Source: Anaerosporobacter faecicola
Lineage (GTDB): Bacteria; Bacillota; Clostridia; Lachnospirales; Lachnospiraceae
Direction of reading: 5' to 3'
Length of the DNA stretch: 64,000 nucleotides
Assembly: GCF_012070565.1 (NCBI RefSeq)
Contig: NZ_JAAQRO010000008.1
Coordinates: forward strand, 124,001 to 188,000
The notes under the pieces were generated by a model. The model did no database searches. It had not been told where the DNA came from and saw nothing but the letters and a program-made list of their open reading frames with translations. Positions 45,319 to 55,981 of the stretch are shown here, one piece after another (the stretch's first letter is position 1; each line of letters opens with the position of its first letter). The position numbers and the translations under genes were made by a program.

Positions 45319-46572
45319 TTATTCGTTACATTGAAAATACGATGCAATTTTATCTAATTCTACTTCCACCTGTTCATGATTGTCCATGTTCTTGATGGTT
45401 GCCTTACCACAAGCAATTTCGTCTGCACCTATGATCACTGTATTCTTTGCACCAATCTTATTTGCGTACTTCATCTGTGCTTTAACGCTTCGATCCATAT
45501 AGTCTGTTTCCACAACGACTCCAGCACTTCTAAGATTTTGAACAATACGATACGCTGCTGCTTTTGCCTCTTTACCAAGAATACCGATATATAATTCAGG
45601 TACCGTTTCTGGTTCTAATTCCACGCCTTCTTTTTCTAAGAAGTAGATGATTCGTTCAATTCCCATTCCAAAACCAACACTTGGAATATTCTGTTTTTCA
45701 TCTATTTCATGAACAAGATTATCATATCTTCCGCCACCACATAAGGTGAAACCTTCTTCATTAACGAATTCAAACACTGTCTTTGTATAGTAATCTAATC
45801 CACGTACAATACCTGTATCGATTTCGTATGGAATATTCAATTCTGTTAATAGACTTTGTAATTCTTCAAAATGTTCTTTGCATTCCTCATCAAGATAATC
45901 AATTGTTCTTGGTGCATTCTTCACAATTTCTTTACAACTTGGAACTTTACAGTCAATGACACGAAGTGGATTCTTTGTCATTCTCTCTAAACAAGTTGGA
46001 CATAACTGGTCTTTGTGTTGCTCTAGATATGCTAATAATGCATCATTGTATGTTTTACGGCAATTTGCACAACCAATACTGTTGATATGAAGCTTTGCAT
46101 TCTTCAATCCAATCTCACGAATAAATGTTGTAATCAAGGTGATTAATTCTACTTCCGCTAATGGGCTCTTTGAACCAACGAATTCTACACCAAATTGATG
46201 ATGTTGACGTAATCGTCCACTTTGTGGCTGTTCATAACGAAATGCTGGTGTTACATAAAATAACTTGGTTGGACCACTTTCTGCATAAAGATTATTCTCC
46301 AGGTACGCACGAATTGCTCCTGCTGTTCCTTCTGGTTTTAAGGTAATGCTTCTATTTCCTTTATCCTCGAAGGTATACATTTCTTTTTGTACAACATCTG
46401 TTGTTTCACCCACACCTCTTTGGAACAAAACGGTATGTTCAAACACGGGAGTGATAATCTCCTTGATGTTATATGTCTTACATAACTTTCTTGCCAATCC
46501 TTCTATGATCGTTCTCTTATGCATGTTGCTGCCATACCAGTCTTGTGTTCCCTTTGGTCTTTGTGTAATCAT
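45319..46572 (-). CDS. hisS: Histidyl-tRNA synthetase
   Basis: 417 residues. Class II synthetase: RPKGTQDW at the N-terminus, [17 protein letters not shown] (motif 2 region), [20 protein letters not shown], the histidine-binding segment [13 protein letters not shown], and motif 3 GFGMGIERI. The C-terminal anticodon-binding domain ends near residue 417. AGGAGG precedes the ATG. I saw no T-box upstream. Confidence 0.97.
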   Translation of the reverse strand: MITQRPKGTQDWYGSNMHKRTIIEGLARKLCKTYNIKEIITPVFEHTVLFQRGVGETTDVVQKEMYTFEDKGNRSITLKPEGTAGAIRAYLENNLYAESGPTKLFYVTPAFRYEQPQSGRLRQHHQFGVEFVGSKSPLAEVELITLITTFIREIGLKNAKLHINSIGCANCRKTYNDALLAYLEQHKDQLCPTCLERMTKNPLRVIDCKVPSCKEIVKNAPRTIDYLDEECKEHFEELQSLLTELNIPYEIDTGIVRGLDYYTKTVFEFVNEEGFTLCGGGRYDNLVHEIDEKQNIPSVGFGMGIERIIYFLEKEGVELEPETVPELYIGILGKEAKAAAYRIVQNLRSAGVVVETDYMDRSVKAQMKYANKIGAKNTVIIGADEIACGKATIKNMDNHEQVEVELDKIASYFQCNE

Positions 46573-46610
46573 GGGACTCCTCCTTTTATCTATACTTTGT
46601 ATGTAAGATA

Positions 46611-46645
46611 CATACTATGATGTAAGGGTAAATGCATTTCCCTTA
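46611..46645 (+). repeat. Dispersed motif with AAGGG...CCCTT hairpin upstream of hisS
   Basis: CATACTATGATGTAAGGG followed by TAAATGCATTT and CCCTT, making a small hairpin. The same 18-bp lead (TACTATGAT-RY-AAGGG) occurs in inverted orientation at 29753-29773 and 58072-58091. It lies about 40-75 bp upstream of the hisS start. Confidence 0.55.
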
Positions 46646-46710
46646 TGCTATACGTATTGCTACGTGTTTTTTGCTCTTGATACCTTGCTACGTACAACGT
46701 TTTTGTTATA

Positions 46711-47361
46711 CTATACAATTAACTTTAATTCTTCATGTTCCTTATTCTTCTCAATAATCTCTTTTACTTTCTCAAAGTCTTTGGAATGAACCAATTCTAA
46801 GAAAGCAAGGAACACTTCCATATCAAAGTTCTTTACTTCATCTATCATTAATTCCACTGCTGTCTCAATTTCAAATGCTTCCCTGTACGGGCGATCAGAA
46901 ACAAGTGCTGCGAAGACATCACAGGTGCGAAGAATTCTAGCTCCTTTTGGGATGTCATATCCCTTTAGATTATCAGGATATCCGGAACCATCAAAATTCT
47001 CATGGTGGTGATAAATCGCCTCCAACATTCTTGGAGAAAAATCATACTCCATAAGTATATCATAACTGAACTTAGAATGCATCCGTACGTATTTCATCTC
47101 TTCTACCTGTAGAACATCTTTTTTTCGTCCATACAGATATTTACTCAATCGTAATTTACCTATATCATGTAGTACACCAGCAAGTCCAATCTCATAACAG
47201 AAATCTTCATCCATTCCTAACTTCTCTGCTATCAGTCTTGCCAAATTACTAACAATAATACCATGTCTTAATCCTTCCACTAGATCTTCATTCGCTATGT
47301 GTGCCATATCCTCACTACATTGAAGATCCTCTAACGTAAGAAAATCATCCATCTTTCGCAC
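46711..47361 (-). CDS. HD-GYP domain phosphohydrolase
   Basis: 216 residues. The HD motif LAGVLHDIGKLRL and the GYP signature HHENFDGSGYPDNLKG are both intact, as in c-di-GMP phosphodiesterases. It has no receiver or sensor domain attached, so it may be controlled by a partner or by expression. Cyclic di-GMP cleavage is the family's usual activity but is not proven by the motif alone. It lies between hisS and hemZ in the same direction. Confidence 0.88.
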   Translation of the reverse strand: MRKMDDFLTLEDLQCSEDMAHIANEDLVEGLRHGIIVSNLARLIAEKLGMDEDFCYEIGLAGVLHDIGKLRLSKYLYGRKKDVLQVEEMKYVRMHSKFSYDILMEYDFSPRMLEAIYHHHENFDGSGYPDNLKGYDIPKGARILRTCDVFAALVSDRPYREAFEIETAVELMIDEVKNFDMEVFLAFLELVHSKDFEKVKEIIEKNKEHEELKLIV

Positions 47362-47389
47362 CTCTTTCTCCCCTCACGCAAATCTGCAC

Positions 47390-48844
47390 CTACCGCAACT
47401 CGTCTGCATTATCAGAAAGTACTTTTTCTTTTCTTGCAATCATCTCATCCACTCTTGCAATATAATCCGTTACGCTTTTTACATTCTCTGCACGTTCAAT
47501 TCGATACCCATCTGGAAAAACGAATTTGGAAGATGCCCCAGCACCAAGTGCTAGAATCGTTTGCTTTTCTTCCATAATCAGAATATTATAGATTCCTTCT
47601 TTTCCATCTTTTGCGTATCCAATGTTCTCAAGGTTTTCTGCCATATTTTTTTGTCTGTACAGATAATATGGATGATACTGTGCTTTCTTTGTATAGTCAA
47701 AACATAACTGTAACATACCAACTACATCTTTCGCCACTAGTCCCTGATACTTCTCTTTGTATATATTCAGATTTGCAGCTCGTTTAATCGCTAAAGTGTG
47801 TACGGTTAAGCTATCTGGTGAAAGTTGATCAATCTGGCGTAATGTTTCCGCTACATCATCAGGACATTCTCCTGGAATACCAATGATGATATCCATATTA
47901 ATATTCTCATGTCCTTCTTCTCTCGCCATAACAAATGTATCTCGAATCTGTTCCACCGTGTGTTTTCTTCCAATCAGATCCAAGGTCTCTTGCTTCATCG
48001 TTTGTGGATTAATCGATATCCGACTTACTCCATATTTCTTCAAAATTCGAAGTTTCTCTCTTGTGATACTGTCCGGACGTCCCGCTTCAACTGTAAATTC
48101 TCGGACATACGTAAAATCGAATTCTTCCTTAATTCTTTTCAGTAAACGTTCCAATTGTTGCTCATTAAGCGTTGTTGGTGTACCACCACCAAGATAAACG
48201 GTCGTCAATCGTTTGCTTGGACAAGCGTTCTTTGCATAAGCAATTTCTTTGCACAACGCATCAAGATAATCGTCTACCAAATGTGCAAACTTTTGCACAG
48301 AATAAGACGCAAAGGAACAGTACAGGCAAGTGCTTGGACAAAATGGAATACCAATGTAGATGCTATACCCATTCTTATAATCAATCTCTTCTAATATGGC
48401 GTGTTCCCTTGTAACAATGTCCATACACAGATCCGTCTTTTCTTTGCTACATAGGTACTGCTCATACATGAATTGTTCAATCTGCCTAAGGTTTTCTCCA
48501 TTTTCCAACTTCTCCATTGCCAGTTTCGTTGGTCGAATTCCTGTCAACGTTCCCCACTGTAGGGTTCTTCCTGTCACTTCCATCAGCACATGATAGAGTA
48601 GTCGTTTCAAGACATTTTTCTTCACTTTTCTTTCTTCTATCGGTACCATATCTGTTTTCGTTAAGATAGGTATTCCATCCTTAATGAATGAAATACCTAT
48701 CTGTCTCTGCTCATACGATACTTCTAGTACCTGTGTGGCGATCTCTTGTGTTTCAAAAGTCACCTCTTCCTTCGGAAAGAATGCCTTCGTCAATGATTGG
48801 ATATCATATTCAAAATCTATGTTTACTAATTTGATTTGTATCAT
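47390..48844 (-). CDS. hemZ: HemZ-type coproporphyrinogen III dehydrogenase-like radical SAM protein
   Basis: 484 residues from ATG 48844 (MIQIKLVNIDFEYD); the longer frame uses GTG without a ribosome binding site. The radical SAM cluster is YIGIPFCPSTCLYCSF (C-x3-C-x2-C), followed by YLGGGTPTTL and SINPQTM. The N-terminal domain of about 160 residues is typical of HemZ rather than HemN. Members are annotated as oxygen-independent coproporphyrinogen dehydrogenases, but their activity is uncertain and no other haem genes are here. Confidence 0.9.
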   Translation of the reverse strand: MIQIKLVNIDFEYDIQSLTKAFFPKEEVTFETQEIATQVLEVSYEQRQIGISFIKDGIPILTKTDMVPIEERKVKKNVLKRLLYHVLMEVTGRTLQWGTLTGIRPTKLAMEKLENGENLRQIEQFMYEQYLCSKEKTDLCMDIVTREHAILEEIDYKNGYSIYIGIPFCPSTCLYCSFASYSVQKFAHLVDDYLDALCKEIAYAKNACPSKRLTTVYLGGGTPTTLNEQQLERLLKRIKEEFDFTYVREFTVEAGRPDSITREKLRILKKYGVSRISINPQTMKQETLDLIGRKHTVEQIRDTFVMAREEGHENINMDIIIGIPGECPDDVAETLRQIDQLSPDSLTVHTLAIKRAANLNIYKEKYQGLVAKDVVGMLQLCFDYTKKAQYHPYYLYRQKNMAENLENIGYAKDGKEGIYNILIMEEKQTILALGAGASSKFVFPDGYRIERAENVKSVTDYIARVDEMIARKEKVLSDNADELR

Positions 48845-49013
48845 AATAACTTCTTTCACTCATTCACCCATGCCTTCTACAAGGGTGTTCTTTCCCACAT
48901 AATACATCAAGTAACAATCTTAATCATACAGTCTGTTCTTATGGTTTGCTCTTATGATTTGATCTTACTGTATTCCTATGATTTATTCTACAATTTATTA
49001 CAAAGGATTGTCC

Positions 49014-49664
49014 TTACAACAATCCTTCCATATATGGATTATTCTTTCGCTCATAGCTCATGGTAGTTGTCTCTCCATGTCCTGGTAATACAACTGCTTC
49101 ATCTGCTACCGATTCTAATTGATGACAAACGGAATGAATGATCTGACGCATGTTGCTTGTTGGAAGATCCGTACGTCCTACTGTCTCACGGAATAATGTA
49201 TCTCCTGTAACTAGGATCTGCTCGTCCATAAAATAATAGCACATTCCACCCTTTGTATGTCCAGGTGTTGCTATTGCTTTGACCGTAAAGCCACCTAGTG
49301 TCAGAAGCTCTCCATCCTGCAGATAATGATTGGCATCACAGGTATAGGAAGCTCCATTAAAATCAACTGAAAGATTATATTCATCATTTATTAGGACTTC
49401 CCGTTCCTCAGCATTCGCATATACAGGAATCCCATACTCTTCCACTAGATCTTTTACTGCTAAGATGTGATCAAAATGTCCATGTGTCAACAAAATTGCA
49501 ACTGGTTTACACTGTAATGACTGAATCTTATTCTCAATTTTTTCTTTTTCTCCACCTGGATCAACGATGATGCATTCTTTCGTTTCTTGGTTCACTAATG
49601 TATAGCAATTTGTCCGTACCGGACCAACTATACAGGTGATAACCTCCATTTTACCTGCTTTCAT
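49014..49664 (-). CDS. Metallo-beta-lactamase-fold hydrolase (glyoxalase II-like)
   Basis: 216 residues. THGHFDHILAV is the HxHxDH metal motif, with further ligands in TPGHTKGG, TGDTLF and a C-terminal LPGHGETT. This arrangement is typical of YcbL/glyoxalase II-like hydrolases. The substrate is unknown. An ATG 5 codons later has a better ribosome binding site and is an alternative start. It follows relA by 74 bp. Confidence 0.88.
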   Translation of the reverse strand: MKAGKMEVITCIVGPVRTNCYTLVNQETKECIIVDPGGEKEKIENKIQSLQCKPVAILLTHGHFDHILAVKDLVEEYGIPVYANAEEREVLINDEYNLSVDFNGASYTCDANHYLQDGELLTLGGFTVKAIATPGHTKGGMCYYFMDEQILVTGDTLFRETVGRTDLPTSNMRQIIHSVCHQLESVADEAVVLPGHGETTTMSYERKNNPYMEGLL

Positions 49665-49738
49665 TTAATTGCTTACCCTGCTTTCTTCTTTTCCATAATA
49701 CGTGTATTCCTATACACGATAACATATTCATTCGGTGA

Positions 49739-52045
49739 TTAACCGGTTGTTCTCTCAATATCTAACACACTTTCAATATTTCGAATCTTACCAACAATAA
49801 TCCGTAGCTGTTCAACACCATGAATCTCAAATGCTATATTGATGGTTGCCGTTCCCTGCTTACTGGTTCGTACGGTCATTGATGTCACATCGATCTTATT
49901 CTCGGTAAATACTTTTGATACATCAAGTAAAACACCGTTACGGTTATTCGCAAAAATCTTGATTTCTGCTGTATAAAGTTCCGATGGTCCTTTATCAGCA
50001 GAAGCTGCCCATTCCGCATCGATCAGACGAGCCCTGTCCTCTTCCGGTAGATTAATCACGTTGATACAATCTGTTCGATGAATGGAAACGCCTCGCCCTC
50101 TTGTAACAAATCCAACAATTTCATCTCCTGGTACAGGAGAACAACATTTTGAAAATCGTACAGCAACATCATGGATTCCTTCCACCACAATACCACTTCT
50201 CGATTTTGCTACAGTTGCTGGTTTATTATCTTTCACTTCTGATATCGTTTCTAAAACTTTTTCATCTGTGATTTCTTTCTTTTGTTTCTTTTTATATTCA
50301 TCAATGAGTTTATTAACGATTTGCCCTTCTTTTAGACCGCCATGTCCAATCGCTGCATACACACTGTCCCAGTCACGGAACCCGTATTTTCTCATTGCCT
50401 TTTCTGTAAATTCTGTCTTCAGCAAATCACTTAATACAATGTTTTTCGTCTTACAATAGCTAGACATCATATCTTTTCCACGACTAATATTGTCTTCTTT
50501 TAATTCCGTCTTAAACCATTGATTAATTTTATTCTTCGCCTGTGTACTTTTTACAACACTCAACCAATCTCGACTTGGACCACGGGAATTTTGTGAAGTA
50601 ATGATCTCGATACGGTCTCCATTTTGAATCTTATATTCAATCGGTACCAATTTTCCATTCACTCTAGCACCTACCATCTTATTCCCTACCGCACTATGAA
50701 TACTATAGGCAAAGTCAATTGGTGTAGAGCCATTTGGTAAATTCTTCACATCTCCAGTTGGGGTAAAACAATACACACTCTCTGAAAATAAATCCAGATC
50801 ACTTTTCAGCAAGCTTAAGAATTCCTTATTATCCGACATCTCTCGCTGCCATTCTAGAATCTGACGAAGCCAGGTTAATTTTGCCTCTTCATTATCCCTT
50901 GTATTCTTTCCATCTTGATTCTCTTTGTATTTCCAATGGGCAGCAATACCATACTCTGCTGTACGGTGCATCTCATACGTACGAATCTGCACTTCAAACG
51001 GTCTGCCTTCTGGACCAATTAAGGTCGTATGCAAAGACTGATACATATTGGCTTTTGGCATTGCTATATAATCTTTGAATCTTCCAGGAATCGGCTTATA
51101 CATCTCGTGAATCACACCAAGTGCAGCATAGCAGTCCTTTACCGTCTCAACAATGATTCGAACTGCAAACAAGTCATAAATCTGTTCTAACGTCTTATTC
51201 TGATTCACCATCTTCTTATAGATGCTAAAGAAATGCTTTACACGTCCATCAATCTTAGCATCAATATTGGCTGTCTTAATATGATTCTTAACTTCCGATA
51301 CGATATCCCGAATAAAAGATTCTCTTTCACTCTTTTTAGAAGCAATCTTTTCAATCAATCCTTGATAAACTTCCGGTTCTAGGTATTTTAAAGATAAGTC
51401 ATCTAGTTCTACCTTAATCTTAGATATACCAAGACGCTGTGCAATAGGTGCGTAGATATCCATGGTTTCTCTGGCTTTTTCTTTTTGCTTTTCTGGCTTC
51501 ATATACTGCAATGTACGCATATTATGAAGTCGATCCGCCAATTTGATCAAAATTACACGAATATCTTTTGCCATAGCAAGAAACATCTTCCGTAGATTTT
51601 CTGCTTGAATCTCCACTTTATCCTTCGAATAGTTCAACTGTGTCAGTTTCGTAACACCATCTACTAACAGGGCAACTTCATCACTGAATTGTTCTGAAAT
51701 CTGTTCTGTTGTCAAAACGGTATCTTCCACAACATCATGCAAAATTCCCGATACAATGGTTTCTTTATCCAATTCTAATTCTGCTAATATGATTGCTACA
51801 CATAAGGGATGGATAATATAGGGCTCACCTGATTTTCTTTTTTGATCCTTGTGTGCATTATAAGCTAAGTTATAAGCCTTTTCAATCATGGAGATATCCG
51901 CAGAAGGGTGATATCCATGTATTGTTTGAATTAATTTGTCATACAATACCTCAGGCGACGTAAAATCAGCAGGAGCTGTAATATCAGAGAAATCATCATT
52001 TACAACAGTATTATTGGTATTCTCTTGTCCTTGTTTCCTATCCAT
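49739..52045 (-). CDS. relA: Bifunctional (p)ppGpp synthetase/hydrolase (RelA/SpoT)
   Basis: 768 residues. The HD hydrolase domain keeps IIHPLCVAI and GILHDVVEDT, so it should be active. The synthetase domain has RVKHFFSIYKKM, DLFAVRIIV and MPKANMYQSLHTT. A TGS domain (VYCFTPTGDVKNLPNGSTPIDFAYSIH), a conserved CCSPVPGDEIVGF segment and a C-terminal ACT domain follow. This is the single long RSH typical of Firmicutes. It controls the stringent response. Upstream, apt has its own terminator, so relA probably has a separate promoter. Confidence 0.97.
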   Translation of the reverse strand: MDRKQGQENTNNTVVNDDFSDITAPADFTSPEVLYDKLIQTIHGYHPSADISMIEKAYNLAYNAHKDQKRKSGEPYIIHPLCVAIILAELELDKETIVSGILHDVVEDTVLTTEQISEQFSDEVALLVDGVTKLTQLNYSKDKVEIQAENLRKMFLAMAKDIRVILIKLADRLHNMRTLQYMKPEKQKEKARETMDIYAPIAQRLGISKIKVELDDLSLKYLEPEVYQGLIEKIASKKSERESFIRDIVSEVKNHIKTANIDAKIDGRVKHFFSIYKKMVNQNKTLEQIYDLFAVRIIVETVKDCYAALGVIHEMYKPIPGRFKDYIAMPKANMYQSLHTTLIGPEGRPFEVQIRTYEMHRTAEYGIAAHWKYKENQDGKNTRDNEEAKLTWLRQILEWQREMSDNKEFLSLLKSDLDLFSESVYCFTPTGDVKNLPNGSTPIDFAYSIHSAVGNKMVGARVNGKLVPIEYKIQNGDRIEIITSQNSRGPSRDWLSVVKSTQAKNKINQWFKTELKEDNISRGKDMMSSYCKTKNIVLSDLLKTEFTEKAMRKYGFRDWDSVYAAIGHGGLKEGQIVNKLIDEYKKKQKKEITDEKVLETISEVKDNKPATVAKSRSGIVVEGIHDVAVRFSKCCSPVPGDEIVGFVTRGRGVSIHRTDCINVINLPEEDRARLIDAEWAASADKGPSELYTAEIKIFANNRNGVLLDVSKVFTENKIDVTSMTVRTSKQGTATINIAFEIHGVEQLRIIVGKIRNIESVLDIERTTG

Positions 52046-52223
52046 GAAATCACCACCTATCCTCGCATCTATCTTTCACTATTGTTTTATGTTAAATAAT
52101 TATAAAGAAAAGAGTACAAAAAATCAATAAAATAATAGAATTATGTCACAAGTCCTGTTTGTGTTTGCTTAGCCCCATTCCTAGAAACACTGCGTGTTTG
52201 CTCCGAACAGTATACTTCTTTGT

Positions 52224-52304
52224 AAAAAAAACAATTCCTACCAGTTATTTCTTATGATAAGCCTTTATAGCTCATCTTATTCCAACAACTGTTAGAAATT
52301 GTTT
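52224..52304 (-). terminator. Terminator after apt
   Basis: Long imperfect hairpin: AAAACAATTCC-TA-CAG on the left pairs with the CTG-TAG-AAATTGTTT region on the right, and the minus strand ends in eight T. Confidence 0.75.
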
Positions 52305-52312
52305 CTAAAAAA

Positions 52313-52837
52313 TTATTTTCCTTCGTACTTAATCACTGATACAACATCATAACCAGCTAATTTCTTTCTTCCTTCTAAACCTTCTAATTCCATTAAGAAA
52401 GCAATACGTACGACTTCTCCACCTAATTGCTCAACTAATTTCACAATCGCTTCAATCGTACCACCAGTTGCAATCAAGTCATCGATAATAACAACTTTTT
52501 GTCCTGGTTTGATAGCATCTTTGTGTAGCTCAATTGTAGCAGAACCGTATTCCAGATCGTATTCCATCTCTACCGTTTCACGAGGTAATTTTCCTTTCTT
52601 TCTTACAGGAACAAATGCTTTGTTCAAGTTATAAGCAACAGGAACACCAAAGATAAATCCTCTTGACTCTGGTCCAATCACTACATCGAAGTCAACACCT
52701 TTTAATTCTTCCATAATTGAATCAATGGCTAACTTAAGACCGTCTGGATCTTGCAATACACTTGTTACATCTCTAAAAATAATACCCTCTTCTGGGAAGT
52801 CCTTTATGCTTACTACATAATCCTCTAATTTTTTCAT
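52313..52837 (-). CDS. apt: Adenine phosphoribosyltransferase
   Basis: 174 residues from ATG 52837 (MKKLEDYVVSIKDFPEEGI), with GGAGG 7 bases upstream; the longer frame adds 29 codons with no site and was rejected. Converts adenine and PRPP to AMP. The PRPP motif is VVIIDDLIATGGT, and GPESRGFIFG and VPVRKKGKLP are family landmarks. Length is typical. It is downstream of recJ by 120 bp; the apt-relA order next to recJ is common in Firmicutes. Confidence 0.97.
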   Translation of the reverse strand: MKKLEDYVVSIKDFPEEGIIFRDVTSVLQDPDGLKLAIDSIMEELKGVDFDVVIGPESRGFIFGVPVAYNLNKAFVPVRKKGKLPRETVEMEYDLEYGSATIELHKDAIKPGQKVVIIDDLIATGGTIEAIVKLVEQLGGEVVRIAFLMELEGLEGRKKLAGYDVVSVIKYEGK

Positions 52838-52957
52838 GTATGTCCTCCGTTTTTTACATAACACGTTCTTTTTCAACAATATATTATTATAGCACTGCCG
52901 TTCCCTATTGGCAACCCAAAACATTTACCCCAATAGACCGCTTTCCTATTTTTCATC

Positions 52958-54733
52958 CTATTGTATTCCCTGAATAATGATTTGTGGTGTCTTCATTCCA
53001 TTGTATTCGTTAATATTTGGATAATAGACTACCGATAAACGTATAGAATTTGGCACGCCCCGATACATCTTATTTACTTCATTATTGCCATATTTCTCAC
53101 TGAGATATTCATTAAAATGATCAATTTGATTAAAGTACAGGGCATCCATACATTTTCCGTATTGGTTTTCTACTTTTAATTTCAATGTATTGCGATTCTT
53201 TCCAAGAATATCTGCCTTCTTCACTACCAAATTTCTTTCCGCAAATACAGGTTTTTCATTTCCCTTACCAAAAGGTTCTAATAACTCCAATTCTTCCACT
53301 AGATCTTCTTTCACATAACCAAGTGGCAGCAATACATCAATAGAAACTTTATTAATCAGATCTTCTTCTGTTAATTGCGTCGTTTCATTTAAAGCTTGCC
53401 GTAATGGTTCGATGTTCTCCTCTTTAAGAGATAGCCCTGCTGCCATAGGATGACCACCAAACTTATCTAAGTATTGTTTGCATGTAGTTAGTTCTTCAAA
53501 CATGTTATATTGTTCAATGGATCTAGCAGAACCCTTTACCCCTTCTAAGGCTTTCGTCAACACAATTGCCGGTTTATGATAACGTTCTCTTATACGTCCC
53601 GCAATTATTCCTGCAAGACTTTCATGACATTCTGGTAGATAAACCACCAAAACCTTATCCTTTATTAAGGAAGTTGTTTCAATCTGCTCGATCGCTTCTT
53701 CAACACCTCTGGCTGTCATATCTTTTCGCTTATCATTCAGTTCTTTGATTGCTACGGCCTTTCTCCTTGCTTCTTCCCGATTTTTCTCTAACAGTAATTC
53801 CAATCCAATCTTCGCTGTTTCCAACCGTCCAGATGCATTGAGACATGGACCAATGATAAATCCAAGGTGATATGCTGATAATCGAAATGTATTGATTTGG
53901 TGAAGTTCCATTAATGCTTCCAACCCTTGGTTTTCTGTATTCTTTAATAACTCTAGCCCATACTTAACAATCGCACGGTTTTCATCCACCAAATCCATTA
54001 CATCACACACTGTGGCAATTGCTGCATAAGCTAACAATCTCTTGGTTTCCACTTTTTCAATACCAAATCGTTCATATAGTACTTCAATCAATTTATATGC
54101 AACAACTGCTCCGCAGATGTTGGGGAATGGATAGGAACATGCTTGTTGTTTGGGATTCACCACCGCATCTGCATGAGGTAACACTTCTTCTCTTCCATTC
54201 TCCGTCTCAACAAATGGAATATCATGATGATCCGTTACGATCACCGTCATATTCTCTTCCTTTGCATACCGTACCTGTTCTACTGCTGCAATTCCATTAT
54301 CACAGGTGATGATCGTATCAACCTGGTCTTCTTTCGCTGCTTTTATAATATTAATATTGATCCCGTACCCATCTTTCATACGTTCCGGAATCTCATAGTC
54401 TACATTAGCTCCCACTCGCTGCAAGGCAGTATAGAGTAGGTATGTCGATACAACACCATCCACATCATAATCACCAACGATCCGTATTCTGGCATTCTGG
54501 TTAATCTTCTCTTCTAACAGTTCACATGCGAAATCCACATCTTTGAGTAGATGTGGATCATGCATGCAGTCTGTATTCGAATGAATGAAATCCTGTATCT
54601 CTTTTTGGGAAGTAAGTCCACGGTTTACAAGTAACCGTGCCAAAACCTCGCTAATATGATTATCCTGAGCAATCTTCGTAAAATCTTCCTTTTTATTTTT
54701 TAGAAACCATTTTTCCAATTTACTTATCTCCAT
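52958..54733 (-). CDS. recJ: Single-stranded-DNA exonuclease RecJ
   Basis: 591 residues. A 5'-3' single-strand exonuclease of recombination and repair. The DHH-family metal motifs are VGDYDVDGV, CDNGIA, VTDHHDIP and, further on, VNPKQ. DHHA1-type GGHPMAAGLSL and the C-terminal OB-like domain (ADILGKNRNTLKLKVEN) are present. Length is closer to E. coli RecJ than to the longer B. subtilis form. Confidence 0.95.
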   Translation of the reverse strand: MEISKLEKWFLKNKKEDFTKIAQDNHISEVLARLLVNRGLTSQKEIQDFIHSNTDCMHDPHLLKDVDFACELLEEKINQNARIRIVGDYDVDGVVSTYLLYTALQRVGANVDYEIPERMKDGYGININIIKAAKEDQVDTIITCDNGIAAVEQVRYAKEENMTVIVTDHHDIPFVETENGREEVLPHADAVVNPKQQACSYPFPNICGAVVAYKLIEVLYERFGIEKVETKRLLAYAAIATVCDVMDLVDENRAIVKYGLELLKNTENQGLEALMELHQINTFRLSAYHLGFIIGPCLNASGRLETAKIGLELLLEKNREEARRKAVAIKELNDKRKDMTARGVEEAIEQIETTSLIKDKVLVVYLPECHESLAGIIAGRIRERYHKPAIVLTKALEGVKGSARSIEQYNMFEELTTCKQYLDKFGGHPMAAGLSLKEENIEPLRQALNETTQLTEEDLINKVSIDVLLPLGYVKEDLVEELELLEPFGKGNEKPVFAERNLVVKKADILGKNRNTLKLKVENQYGKCMDALYFNQIDHFNEYLSEKYGNNEVNKMYRGVPNSIRLSVVYYPNINEYNGMKTPQIIIQGIQ

Positions 54734-54920
54734 CTATGTTTCGTATCAATGTTTCCTCTAATATGTTTCCTCTATTTATAAATCTCTTATAGCCAATAGC
54801 CACCTTATTTTCTCATATAGGTGTGTATTAATTCCATTATATTTCAACCAAATATATATGAATTACTCAAACTTGACACTTCAAAATTCACCTCAGAGTA
54901 GGTGGTTGCTATATTCTTGG

Positions 54921-54990
54921 TAATTAAGTTGTGTACTTTGCAGCTTTCATACAAAAAATCGAAATTTAAATGCAAAGTTCGCCTTAATTA
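54921..54990 (-). terminator. Inverted repeat after the LCP gene
   Basis: TAATTAAG...ACTTTGCA (54921-54941) pairs with TGCAAAGT...CTTAATTA (54971-54990), with a mismatched bulge. It covers the stop codon of the LCP gene and probably acts at its 3' end. Confidence 0.55.
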
Positions 54991-55937
54991 AATATAAAAT
55001 CCTGCAAAGCATTTACATTTGTTTGTAAATCTGGTATCAACACAGCCATATTGTTAATTCGTCTCTGCGTATAAGAGTCATCTATTGGAATTCGGAATTG
55101 ATGGATCTCTGTGGTACCTAACATAAGAACAGATTCCATATAAGACATAATCTGATCATTGGTCAAATCCGTAGATATACTTGGTATAATCTCATTTGCC
55201 AGATCAATCAGTTCTGTAAGTGACATGGATTTTGCCTCCGTAAAGATCGCTTGTAAAACCTTTCGTTGTCGTCCCGTTCTTCCAAAGTCCCCCTGCCCAT
55301 CCTGTCGAATTCTTGTATACGCCAATGCCTGTGTTCCATTCATCACATTCATTCCCGGCTTTAATTTTAACACAGAACCTTTCTTATAGGCAGTCGTTAG
55401 ATATTGGTATTCTTCATCCGTTAGCGTGATTTTAACACCACCTATGGTATTGATTACCTTCTTAAATGCAGAGAAATCTACTACTGCATATCCATCTAAT
55501 CGAATTCCAAAATTAGTTGCAATCGTTTCATACATCAAGCTTACTCCTCCAAAGGAATATGCCGCATTAAAACGATTTTCTCCATATCCTGGTATTGTCA
55601 GATACATATCACGCATCAATGATGTTAATTTTAATTTTTTATGTTTTAAGTCTAATGTTGCAATCATCGCAGAATCCGACCGACCTGTCTGTGTCCAGGA
55701 AGCTCTCTTATCACTTCCCACTAGTAGTATATTGATGATTCGATCATCTTCCACCAGATTCACATCTTCTAAATCCACAGATGCAAGTGTTACGCCGTCT
55801 TCTCGATTTAATCCATCTAACATTCCATATACTTTAATCTTCGCTTCTGCAAGCAGAAAACCTGCTGTTGCTGATAAAAGAAGCAAGAAGATCATGATAT
55901 ATTTATAGAACAATCTCTTTCTTTGTTTCTTAGTCAT
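54984..55937 (-). CDS. LytR-CpsA-Psr (LCP) family wall polymer ligase
   Basis: 317 residues. One N-terminal membrane segment (about 10-31), then the LCP domain outside: LLVGSDKRASW, TGRSDSAMIATLD, LTSLMRDMYLTIPGYGENRFNAAYSFGG, and TYTRIRQDGQGDFGRTGRQR with conserved arginines. Such proteins transfer wall teichoic acid or polysaccharide from a lipid carrier to peptidoglycan. It follows two glycosyltransferase genes, which fits attachment of the polymer they help build. Confidence 0.92.
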   Translation of the reverse strand: MTKKQRKRLFYKYIMIFLLLLSATAGFLLAEAKIKVYGMLDGLNREDGVTLASVDLEDVNLVEDDRIINILLVGSDKRASWTQTGRSDSAMIATLDLKHKKLKLTSLMRDMYLTIPGYGENRFNAAYSFGGVSLMYETIATNFGIRLDGYAVVDFSAFKKVINTIGGVKITLTDEEYQYLTTAYKKGSVLKLKPGMNVMNGTQALAYTRIRQDGQGDFGRTGRQRKVLQAIFTEAKSMSLTELIDLANEIIPSISTDLTNDQIMSYMESVLMLGTTEIHQFRIPIDDSYTQRRINNMAVLIPDLQTNVNALQDFIFN

Positions 55938-55981
55938 GTAACGATCCCCCTGATATTCTAAAGCCCTGCTTATTCAAAAAA

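Noticed and set aside
52838-52924. 29-codon N-terminal extension of Apt
   Set aside because: The internal ATG has a strong GGAGG site and matches the family N-terminus; the upstream part includes no family residues.
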